The notes beneath the pieces are model-generated. The model saw only the letters and a program-made list of their open reading frames with translations, did not search any database and was not told where the DNA came from. This document shows positions 15,894 through 22,589 of a DNA stretch of 45,368 bases, in pieces. Source of the stretch: an uncultured Lachnospiraceae bacterium (GTDB lineage Bacteria; Bacillota; Clostridia; Lachnospirales; Lachnospiraceae); the NCBI GenBank assembly GCA_910583835.1, contig CAJTYM010000034.1:1-45368 (forward strand), in the 5' to 3' direction. A program made the position numbers and the translations under genes. Each line of letters opens with the position of its first letter. Within the stretch, counting starts at the first letter, position 1.

Positions 15894-17129
15894 ATGGGTA
15901 AAGTAATTGTAATCGGCGGCGGTGCAGCGGGGATGATGGCAGCTATCCAGGCAGCACGCAATGGACATAAGGTAACGTTGTTAGAGCAGAATGAAAAATT
16001 GGGAAAGAAGCTCTATATTACCGGGAAAGGGAGATGTAACATCACCAATGACTGTGGGACGGAGGATTTGCTGAACAATGTTGTCCGCAACAGCAAGTTT
16101 CTCTACAGTGCATTTTATGCCTTTGACAGCCAAAAAGTGATGGAGTTTTTTAAAGAGCAGGGACTTGCCATTAAGACAGAGCGCGGTGGGCGCGTATTCC
16201 CGCAGTCTGACCATTCTTCTGACGTTATTCGTACGCTGCAGAAAGTTTTACAGCAGGAGAAGGTCAAGGTACAGCTTCACGCCAAAGTAGCCGATATTCT
16301 GGCTGTAGGCAGTGAGGGCAGGAGCGTGTCAGGAGTACGTTTAAAGGACGGAAGCGTCCTCAGGGCAGAAAATGTCATCCTTGCAACAGGGGGCAGTTCC
16401 TATGCGTCTACCGGTTCTACCGGGGATGGTTACCGTTTTGCCGCAAGTCTTGGACATACAGTCAGCGAGTGCAGGCCCGCACTGGTGCCGTTTGAGACAG
16501 CAGAAAAATGGGTCAAGGATTTACAAGGGCTTTCCCTGAGGAATGTTAGCGTGAGCATCCGCAAAGGAAAGAAGCTGCTGTTTGAGGAATTTGGCGAGAT
16601 GCTTTTTACGCATTTTGGCGTCAGCGGACCGCTGTTAATCAGCGCCAGCAGCATTGTCAATGATTATATGGAGGACATGCCGCTTACGATGGAGATAGAT
16701 TTGAAACCTGCATTGACCGAGGAACAGCTGGATAAACGTGTTCTGCGGGATTTTGAGGAGAATCAGAACAGGCAGTTTAAGAATTCCTTGTCTAAGCTGT
16801 TTCCAGCGAAATTGATTCCGGTAATCATAAGCTTAAGTGAAATCGCTGCGGAAGAGAAAGTAAATATGATTTCCCGGGAAAAACGGATGGGATTTGTCCA
16901 TTTGATGAAGCATTTTCCCCTGACTTTGCAGAGGTTTCGCGGCTTTCAGGAGGCAATCATCACCCGGGGAGGAGTCAGCACCAGGGAGGTCAACCCTTCT
17001 ACCATGGAGTCAAAGCTGGTATCGGGACTGTACTTTGCCGGCGAGGTACTGGATTTGGATGCGCTGACCGGAGGGTTTAATTTACAGATTGCATGGTCTA
17101 CAGGTTATCTTGCAGGAGACAGCATTTGA
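15894..17129 (+). CDS. HI0933/BaiN-family FAD-dependent oxidoreductase
   Basis: A flavoprotein of 411 residues. The N-terminal dinucleotide-binding motif VIGGGAAGMMAAIQAARNG (about 4-22) and ITGKGRCNITNDC near 42-54 are family hallmarks, and ATGGSSYASTGSTGDGYRFA near 163 and the C-terminal GEVLDLDALTGGFNLQIAWSTG complete the FAD site. In Clostridium scindens a relative (BaiN) was proposed to act in bile-acid dehydroxylation, but most members of this widespread family have unknown substrates. No bile-acid operon genes are nearby, so I give no substrate. Downstream come cmk, ispH and rpsA. A MITE has inserted at its stop codon. Confidence 0.88.
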   Translation: MGKVIVIGGGAAGMMAAIQAARNGHKVTLLEQNEKLGKKLYITGKGRCNITNDCGTEDLLNNVVRNSKFLYSAFYAFDSQKVMEFFKEQGLAIKTERGGRVFPQSDHSSDVIRTLQKVLQQEKVKVQLHAKVADILAVGSEGRSVSGVRLKDGSVLRAENVILATGGSSYASTGSTGDGYRFAASLGHTVSECRPALVPFETAEKWVKDLQGLSLRNVSVSIRKGKKLLFEEFGEMLFTHFGVSGPLLISASSIVNDYMEDMPLTMEIDLKPALTEEQLDKRVLRDFEENQNRQFKNSLSKLFPAKLIPVIISLSEIAAEEKVNMISREKRMGFVHLMKHFPLTLQRFRGFQEAIITRGGVSTREVNPSTMESKLVSGLYFAGEVLDLDALTGGFNLQIAWSTGYLAGDSI

Positions 17130-17312
17130 GGTAACAGCTCGGCTGAGGGAATGCCATTTTATGAGCAAAGTTAGCATTTGACCTGAGGGGGGACCCAGCG
17201 AAGTTGGGGAGAGTCCTGAGGTCTCCTAGCGTTTCCCAAATAAGATAAAGCAGCGAGAAAACGCCGTAGGCGTCTTTGCGGATGGCGTAGGGCTGAACTG
17301 TTACCATTTGAG
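17123..17312. mobile_element. IS66-like MITE with 8-bp target duplication
   Basis: A 174-bp element (17131-17304) begins GTAACAGCTCGGC and ends GCTGAACTGTTAC, inverted ends with two mismatches. It is bounded by perfect direct repeats CATTTGAG (17123-17130 and 17305-17312). GTAA ends and 8-bp duplications match IS66-family behaviour. Inside are two hairpin-forming segments (GACCTGAGG...CCTGAGGTC, and one around GGCGTCTTTGCGGATGGCGTA). There is no transposase. It separates the flavoprotein gene from cmk. Confidence 0.8.
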
Positions 17313-17370
17313 CTTGGCTGTGGATGCGCCTGTTTGGAAGGACTTAAATGATAGAAATGGAGGAAACTGC

Positions 17371-18036
17371 ATGGCGTTTAATATTGCGATTGACGGACCG
17401 GCGGGAGCCGGAAAGAGCACCATTGCCAAGTTGGTGGCGAAAGAATTGTCTTATATTTATGTAGACACGGGTGCGATGTACCGTGCGATGGCGCTGTATT
17501 TCCTGCGTGCCGGCATAGCAGCCGGGGACAAGGAAAAGATTACGGCAGCATGTGGAAAGATAACGGTAACCCTTTCCAATGAGGGTGGGGAGCAGCAGGT
17601 GTTTTTGAATGGAGAGAATGTCAATGGCTTTATCCGCACGGAGGAAGTTGGGAAAATGACGTCGGCAGTCAGCATCTATGCCCCGGTGCGCGAAAAACTG
17701 ACGCAGCTCCAGCGTGAGATGGCGCGTACCACGGACCTGATTATGGATGGCAGGGATATCGGCACCTGCGTGCTGCCACAGGCCCAGGTGAAAATTTACC
17801 TTACCGCGAGCGTAGAGACTCGCGGCAGACGGAGATTTCTGGAACTGCAGGAAAAAGGCACAGACTGCAGCCTTGAGGAAATATGTGAAGATATCAAGAA
17901 GCGGGACTACCGCGACATGACAAGGGAGATTTCTCCTTTGAAACAGGCCAAAGATGCCATCCTTGTGGACAGCTCTGAAATGTCCATAGACGAAGTGGTG
18001 GCAAAGATTTTAGAGATTGTAAGGGATGCGACATAA
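17371..18036 (+). CDS. cmk: cytidylate kinase
   Basis: Cytidylate kinase phosphorylates CMP and dCMP with ATP, feeding CTP and dCTP pools. The P-loop IAIDGPAGAGKSTIAK is at about 5-20, the CMP-binding VDTGAMYRAM near 32-41, and the lid/NMP-binding MDGRDIGTCV near 127 with RDYRD near 185. The length, 221 residues, is normal. An upstream in-frame ATG (17308) starts inside the MITE flank; 17371 is preferred because it follows TGGAGGAAACTGC and gives the canonical N-terminus. ispH starts immediately after its stop. Confidence 0.96.
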   Translation: MAFNIAIDGPAGAGKSTIAKLVAKELSYIYVDTGAMYRAMALYFLRAGIAAGDKEKITAACGKITVTLSNEGGEQQVFLNGENVNGFIRTEEVGKMTSAVSIYAPVREKLTQLQREMARTTDLIMDGRDIGTCVLPQAQVKIYLTASVETRGRRRFLELQEKGTDCSLEEICEDIKKRDYRDMTREISPLKQAKDAILVDSSEMSIDEVVAKILEIVRDAT

Positions 18037-18894
18037 ATGGAAGTGATTTTAGCAAACAGCGCTGGATTTTGTTTTGGCGTCAGGCGCGCGGTGGATACGG
18101 TCTATGAGCAGGTGGCGCAGGAGAATGGGAAGATTTATACCTATGGCCCAATTATCCACAATGAGGAAGTCGTGGCGGATTTGGAGAAAAAAGGCGTCTG
18201 TGTGGTGGATACGGAGGAGGAATTAAGAAATTGCAAGGATGGAACGGTCATTATCCGTTCCCACGGTGTAGGAAAAGCGATTTATGACCTGCTTGAGGCA
18301 GAAAATATCCCTTATGTGGATGCCACATGCCCATTTGTGCAGAAAATCCATCAGATTGTGGAGAAGTACAGCCGTGAAGGCTGCCATGTGTTAATAATTG
18401 GCAACGAAAATCACCCTGAGGTTGAGGGAATCAAGGGGTGGAGCGCCAATAGTGCTGAGACAAGCGTAATTTCAACGGTTGAAGAGGCATACGATTTTGC
18501 CCCGAAAGGGGGAAAAAAGGTCTGTATTGTCTCTCAGACGACATTTAACAACAAGAATTTTCAAGAACTAGTTGAAATTATTTCAAAAAAAGGTTATGAT
18601 ATAAATGTTTTAAATACGATTTGCAATGCAACGCAGGAGAGGCAGACTGAGGCGAAGGAGATTGCTGCCAAGGTTGATGCCATGATTGTCGTTGGCGGGA
18701 AGAACAGTTCCAATACGCAAAAGTTATTTGAAATATGTAAAAAAGAATGTGAAAATACTTGCTATATACAGACACTCGAGGATTTGGATTTGTCTAAATT
18801 ATGGTCCATTAATAGCGTAGGTATTACCGCAGGGGCTTCTACCCCAAACAAAATTATTGAGGAGGTTCAAAAAAATGTCAGAGTTGAGTTTTGA
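18037..18894 (+). CDS. ispH: 4-hydroxy-3-methylbut-2-enyl diphosphate reductase
   Basis: IspH (LytB) catalyses the last step of the MEP isoprenoid pathway, reducing HMBPP to IPP and DMAPP with a [4Fe-4S] cluster in the cytoplasm. The three cluster cysteines are visible: Cys12 in GFCFGVRRA, one in DATCPFV near 96, and one in NTICNATQERQ near 190. The conserved RSHG and HPEVEGI are also present. The length, 285 residues, is complete. It abuts cmk with no gap and overlaps rpsA by 20 bases. In several Firmicutes IspH and ribosomal protein S1 are a single fused protein, so this overlap may be the split form. dxr and ispG of the same pathway lie at 30-34 kb. Confidence 0.95.
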   Translation: MEVILANSAGFCFGVRRAVDTVYEQVAQENGKIYTYGPIIHNEEVVADLEKKGVCVVDTEEELRNCKDGTVIIRSHGVGKAIYDLLEAENIPYVDATCPFVQKIHQIVEKYSREGCHVLIIGNENHPEVEGIKGWSANSAETSVISTVEEAYDFAPKGGKKVCIVSQTTFNNKNFQELVEIISKKGYDINVLNTICNATQERQTEAKEIAAKVDAMIVVGGKNSSNTQKLFEICKKECENTCYIQTLEDLDLSKLWSINSVGITAGASTPNKIIEEVQKNVRVEF

Positions 18895-20005
18895 ACAAAT
18901 GTTGGAAGAATCATTTAAAACAATAAGGAATGGAGAGGTAGTCGAAGGTACCGTTATTGATGTGAAGCCAGACGAGATCATCTTGAATATTGGTTACAAA
19001 TCCGATGGAATCATTACCCGTAATGAATATACGAACGAGCCCAATGTCGATTTGACTACTGTAGTTTCTGTAGGAGACACGATGGAATCGAAAGTTCTGA
19101 AAGTGAACGACGGAGAGGGCCAGGTGCTTCTGACTTACAAGCGTCTTGCAGCCGAGAGAGGAAGCAAGAGGCTGGAGGAGGCTTTCAATGCTCAGGAAGT
19201 ATTGACTGCAAAGGTAGTCCAGGTATTGGAAGGCGGCTTAAGCGTTGTGGTTGACGAGACAAGGATTTTCATCCCGGCAAGCCTGGTATCTGATACATAT
19301 GAGAAGGACCTTGGCAAATATAAAGACCAGGAGATTGAATTTGTCATCACAGAGTTCAATCCGCGCAGAAGAAGGATTATCGGTGACAGGAAACAGCTGC
19401 TGATGGCTGCCAAAGAAGAACTTCAGAGAGAATTGTTTGCGAGAATCAACGTTGGTGATGTCTTAGAAGGAACGGTTAAGAATGTGACAGACTTCGGTGC
19501 ATTCATCGACTTGGGCGGTGCAGACGGGCTGCTCCATATTTCTGAGATGTCCTGGGGAAGAGTGGAAAATCCCAAGAAGGTCTTCAAGGTTGGCGATGTC
19601 GTTAAGGTATTTATCAAGGACATCAACGAGAGAAAGATTGCGCTCAGCATGAAGTTTGAGGACGAGAATCCCTGGAAAGATGCCGCTGAGAAATATGCAG
19701 TTGGCACGGTTATCAAGGGCATCGTTGCAAGAATGACTGATTTTGGTGCATTTGTAGAGCTGGCTCCCGGCGTGGATGCGCTCTTGCATGTATCCCAGAT
19801 TTCCAAGGAGCATGTGGAGAAGCCGGCAGATGTCTTGAAGATTGGGCAGGAGATTGAGGCGAAGATTGTTGATTTCAATGAGGAAGAGAAGAAAATCAGC
19901 CTGAGCCTGAAAGCTATGCTTGCCCCGGCAGATGAGCCAGCAGCAGAAGAGGTAACAGAATCGGCAGAGGATGCTGCCGACGAGCCAGCAGTGGAAGAAG
20001 AATAA
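18875..20005 (+). CDS. rpsA: ribosomal protein S1 (four-domain form)
   Basis: An S1-domain RNA-binding protein of 376 residues with four OB-fold repeats: about 16-85 (GTVIDVKPDEIILNIGYKSDG), 100-165 (divergent), 185-255 (GTVKNVTDFGAFIDLGGADG) and 270-340 (GIVARMTDFGAFVELAPGVD). An acidic Ala/Glu tail follows. The domain number is that of low-GC Gram-positive S1 homologues rather than the six of E. coli. The start at 18875 is chosen because GAGGAGG lies 10 bases upstream, inside ispH; an in-frame GTG/ATG further up has no ribosome site. The gene overlaps ispH in another frame. cheR follows 15 bases after the stop. Confidence 0.93.
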   Translation: MSELSFEQMLEESFKTIRNGEVVEGTVIDVKPDEIILNIGYKSDGIITRNEYTNEPNVDLTTVVSVGDTMESKVLKVNDGEGQVLLTYKRLAAERGSKRLEEAFNAQEVLTAKVVQVLEGGLSVVVDETRIFIPASLVSDTYEKDLGKYKDQEIEFVITEFNPRRRRIIGDRKQLLMAAKEELQRELFARINVGDVLEGTVKNVTDFGAFIDLGGADGLLHISEMSWGRVENPKKVFKVGDVVKVFIKDINERKIALSMKFEDENPWKDAAEKYAVGTVIKGIVARMTDFGAFVELAPGVDALLHVSQISKEHVEKPADVLKIGQEIEAKIVDFNEEEKKISLSLKAMLAPADEPAAEEVTESAEDAADEPAVEEE

Positions 20006-20020
20006 GAATAGAGGAATTGC

Positions 20021-20794
20021 ATGGTTGGATATGAGGATTTCAAAAAGGATATTTTAGCATTAACGAAGATTGATTTGGATTCATACAAAGAAAAGCAGAT
20101 GAAGCGCCGGATTGACACGTTGATTACCAAGAACAATATCAACAGCTATAAGGAATATGTGGCGTTGATTAAGAAGAATGAGGAGAAATTTGAGCAGTTT
20201 GTAAATTTCCTTACCATCAACGTGTCCGAATTTTACCGTAATCCTGAGCAGTGGGAGATATTGGATAAGAATGTGTTCCCAGCGCTGATTAAGAAGTTTG
20301 GCAAGAATCTTAAGGTATGGAGCGCAGCCTGTTCCACCGGAGATGAGCCGTATTCTTTGGTTATGGCATTGTCCAGACATATACCGTTGAATCAAATTCA
20401 CATTATTGCAACAGATATTGATAAACAAGTACTTGACAAAGCACGGATGGGGCTGTATAATGAAAAAAGCATAACATCTGTGCCGGCAGACTTCAAGAAG
20501 AAGTATTTTACCAAGGTGGGTAATTCTTATCAGATTTCTAACGAGATTAAACGCCAGGTAGAATTTAAAGAGCATAATTTGTTGCGGGATTCTTATCCCA
20601 CCGGCTGTAATTTAATTGTTTGCCGTAATGTATTGATTTATTTTACAGAAGAGGCAAAGGAAGAAATTTATAAGAAGTTTAACTCTGCACTGGCTTCCCA
20701 GGGAATTCTCTTTATCGGAAGTACAGAACAGATTATGAATTATAAAGAGTTGAACTATCAGAGACACCAGTCCTTTTTCTTCCAAAAAAACTAA
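20021..20794 (+). CDS. cheR: CheR-family protein-glutamate methyltransferase
   Basis: CheR transfers methyl groups from SAM to glutamates of chemoreceptors in the cytoplasm. The 257-residue protein has the N-terminal helical domain (about 1-75) with KRRIDTLI, then the SAM-binding domain: VSEFYRNPEQW near 68, WSAACSTGDEPYSLVMAL near 100, ATDID near 128, and FKEHNLL...NLIVCRNVLIYF near 185-207. GSTEQIM and FFFQKN close it. No other chemotaxis gene is in the window, so it is an isolated copy placed after rpsA, and it may serve receptors encoded elsewhere. Confidence 0.93.
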   Translation: MVGYEDFKKDILALTKIDLDSYKEKQMKRRIDTLITKNNINSYKEYVALIKKNEEKFEQFVNFLTINVSEFYRNPEQWEILDKNVFPALIKKFGKNLKVWSAACSTGDEPYSLVMALSRHIPLNQIHIIATDIDKQVLDKARMGLYNEKSITSVPADFKKKYFTKVGNSYQISNEIKRQVEFKEHNLLRDSYPTGCNLIVCRNVLIYFTEEAKEEIYKKFNSALASQGILFIGSTEQIMNYKELNYQRHQSFFFQKN

Positions 20795-20835
20795 TTGCAA
20801 GTGTCTTAATTTAAGATAAATACTCCCTACTCTTT

Positions 20836-20867
20836 GCTCCCCGCTGTGGTTTTCCACAGTGGGGAGC
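20836..20867. terminator. hairpin between convergent cheR and yprB-like genes
   Basis: GCTCCCC-G-CTGTGG pairs with CCACAG-T-GGGGAGC around TTTT, one mismatch. It lies between two convergent genes, where a shared terminator is expected, but neither side has a strong T-run. Confidence 0.6.
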
Positions 20868-20944
20868 ATAACATTTATAAGATTAGGGTGTCAAAAGGTA
20901 AAAAGTAAATATGATATTGGCGATTTGCACAAATAGATGAACGG

Positions 20945-22042
20945 CTATGATTGTTTTTTCAAATATTCTAAAAGGTGTATGGCGTATTTCTTCTGAAGTT
21001 CCACGGAATCTGTGAATTCTTCTGTCATTTCAAACCAGGTTACCTTGTCATGATACTCCAATTTGAAATAGGGGGTTACAATCTCCTCGTATTGCGGCAG
21101 AAAGCAGCCGGTTTTTTTGCTGTAGCAGGTAGCGGCTTTTGCCTTTGTGCGGAAATTCTTGTCTACATAGAAAGCAACGCTTTTGTGGATGGCGCGGTCT
21201 TCTTCCGGCAGAAAGTAATAATCCCTGTAATTTGGATAGAAATATTTCAATTCTCCCTGGTATATCGAAACCTTAAGTTTTGCCTGTCTGTCATAACCTG
21301 TCAGGTAAATGTCCTGTTTGCCGAATGAAAAACGCCTGGGCAGGGGCACGGACAGCGCCAGTGTCAGGATTAGTTCCAGTTCTGAGCCGTCGTCATAAGA
21401 CTTGTAGGCATTTTTTTCGTAGGAGAGTACCTCGAAATCTCCTTCAAATAGCCTTGGGTAGGCGAGTATGGGAAGGAGCTTTGGCATTCCCAGCAAATCT
21501 TCGTAGTTGTGAAGCTGTAACAGTGAAGCTGCTTCTTCATCCGGCTGTTTTGCATATTCCTGGTAGACGTTGATGAGTTCCCCGCCGGAGTATCTGTCCT
21601 CCCGCGCAATCCCCAGAAATATTTCTAAAGATTTCTGTTTTAGATTGTCAAGCCTGAGGATGGACTTGAATTTAGACATTTTCTGAAAGATGTCCAATTG
21701 CCGGAAATCCAGGGCGGTATTCAGACCATAATGCTCGAGACGCTTTCTGAGGTAGGGGATATCGAACCCCAACCCATTAAAAGAAATCAGGCTGTCATAT
21801 TGGGCAGAGAGTTTTAAGAAAGCTGTGAGGACTGTTTTTTCTTCCTCAGGCCTCTCGGCAAAAAATTGAGTCACACAGATAAAATCACCTCGCCTGGCGG
21901 CACAGCCTATCAGATAGACGTGCGTATATGCAGGTGAAAAGCCGGTGGTCTCAATATCAAAAAAGAGGGCGGATTCTGTAAATATTTCTTCAGTTAAAGA
22001 GTTGTTCGCCGTAAATACAGTTTCATTTTGCCATATCTTCAT
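20945..22042 (-). CDS. YprB-like ribonuclease H-fold exonuclease
   Basis: A 365-residue protein with a DEDD-type 3'-5' exonuclease fold (RNase_H_2, YprB family). LFFDIETTGFSPAYTHVYLIG near 28-48 holds the first acidic pair, ISFNGLGFDIPYLRKRL near 90 the second, and YSGGELINVYQEY...NYEDLLGM near 155-185 the last. The C-terminal part (about 200-365) is not recognised. The cellular role of YprB proteins is not established. The start follows CGGAGGACACC on the minus strand. The 5' leader contains a hairpin followed by a T-run. Confidence 0.8.
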   Translation of the reverse strand: MKIWQNETVFTANNSLTEEIFTESALFFDIETTGFSPAYTHVYLIGCAARRGDFICVTQFFAERPEEEKTVLTAFLKLSAQYDSLISFNGLGFDIPYLRKRLEHYGLNTALDFRQLDIFQKMSKFKSILRLDNLKQKSLEIFLGIAREDRYSGGELINVYQEYAKQPDEEAASLLQLHNYEDLLGMPKLLPILAYPRLFEGDFEVLSYEKNAYKSYDDGSELELILTLALSVPLPRRFSFGKQDIYLTGYDRQAKLKVSIYQGELKYFYPNYRDYYFLPEEDRAIHKSVAFYVDKNFRTKAKAATCYSKKTGCFLPQYEEIVTPYFKLEYHDKVTWFEMTEEFTDSVELQKKYAIHLLEYLKKQS

Positions 22043-22078
22043 GGTGTCCTCCGTAAGTGGTAAATTTCCTTAGGTCAA

Positions 22079-22115
22079 TCAAAAACCCCGCTGCAAGCAA
22101 TGGGGTATCAAGTTT
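22079..22115 (-). terminator. terminator-like hairpin in the leader of the yprB-like gene
   Basis: On the minus strand ACCCC...GGGGT (CCCCATTGCTTGCAGCGGGG) is followed directly by TTTTTGATT. It lies about 40 bases upstream of the minus-strand start, so it would act as an attenuator on a leader transcript or end a short RNA. No such run is present on the plus strand. Confidence 0.5.
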
Positions 22116-22177
22116 GCAACGCTGGCTCCTCCTTAGGTCAGATTATACATTATTTCTAAAAAAATTTCCAGAAAGAC

Positions 22178-22206
22178 TTGCAATATACCCTTTGGGGGTA
22201 TATAAT
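22178..22206 (+). promoter_or_regulatory. sigma-A promoter of csoR-copA
   Basis: TTGCAA (22178-22183) and TATAAT (22201-22206) with a 17-base spacer, an excellent promoter. The spacer holds the CsoR operator. Confidence 0.85.
22184..22202. promoter_or_regulatory. CsoR operator
   Basis: TATACCCTTTGGGGGTATA is a near-perfect inverted repeat of the G/C-centred, A/T-flanked type bound by CsoR repressors. It fills the space between -35 and -10, so bound CsoR would block RNA polymerase. Cu(I) binding would release it. Confidence 0.85.
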
Positions 22207-22262
22207 GTAACTGTTTAAGGAAACAATATGATTTATTAAATGACACGAAGGAGGAAAACACA

Positions 22263-22568
22263 ATGCCAGAGCAAACAGAATGTGGCTGCCATAAGACAAA
22301 GGAGCGTTCCGGGAAAGAGTACAAAGATTTGATAAACCGCCTGAACCGTATTGAAGGGCAGGTTCGGGGAATTAAGGGCATGGTGGAGCGGGATGTATAC
22401 TGCATTGATATATTAGTCCAGGTGGCGGCAGTCAATGCAGCCCTGAACAGTTTTAATAAGTTGTTGCTTGCAAATCACATCAAGACCTGCGTGACCAGGG
22501 ATATCCAGGAGGGCAGGGAAGAGACGGTAGATGAACTGGTAACCGTCTTGCAGAAATTGATGAAGTAG
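22263..22568 (+). CDS. csoR: copper-sensing repressor CsoR
   Basis: CsoR is an all-helical tetrameric repressor that leaves DNA when it binds Cu(I). The 101-residue protein shows the family core NRLNRIEGQVRGIKGMVERD and the Cu(I) ligand set Cys47, His72, Cys76 (DVYCID and ANHIKTC). The N-terminus is slightly extended and Cys/His-bearing (TECGCH). It lies under a promoter containing a CsoR operator and is followed 21 bases later by copA, so the module is autoregulated. Confidence 0.95.
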   Translation: MPEQTECGCHKTKERSGKEYKDLINRLNRIEGQVRGIKGMVERDVYCIDILVQVAAVNAALNSFNKLLLANHIKTCVTRDIQEGREETVDELVTVLQKLMK

Positions 22569-22589
22569 TTTATGGGAAAGGAGCTATCA

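Noticed and set aside
15894..17129. A bile-acid dehydroxylation locus because of the BaiN-like flavoprotein
   Set aside because: The family is very broad, and none of the bai operon genes are near; the neighbours are housekeeping genes.
19423..20142. Minus-strand open frame of 239 codons
   Set aside because: It is antisense to rpsA and cheR, Ser-rich, and without family resemblance.
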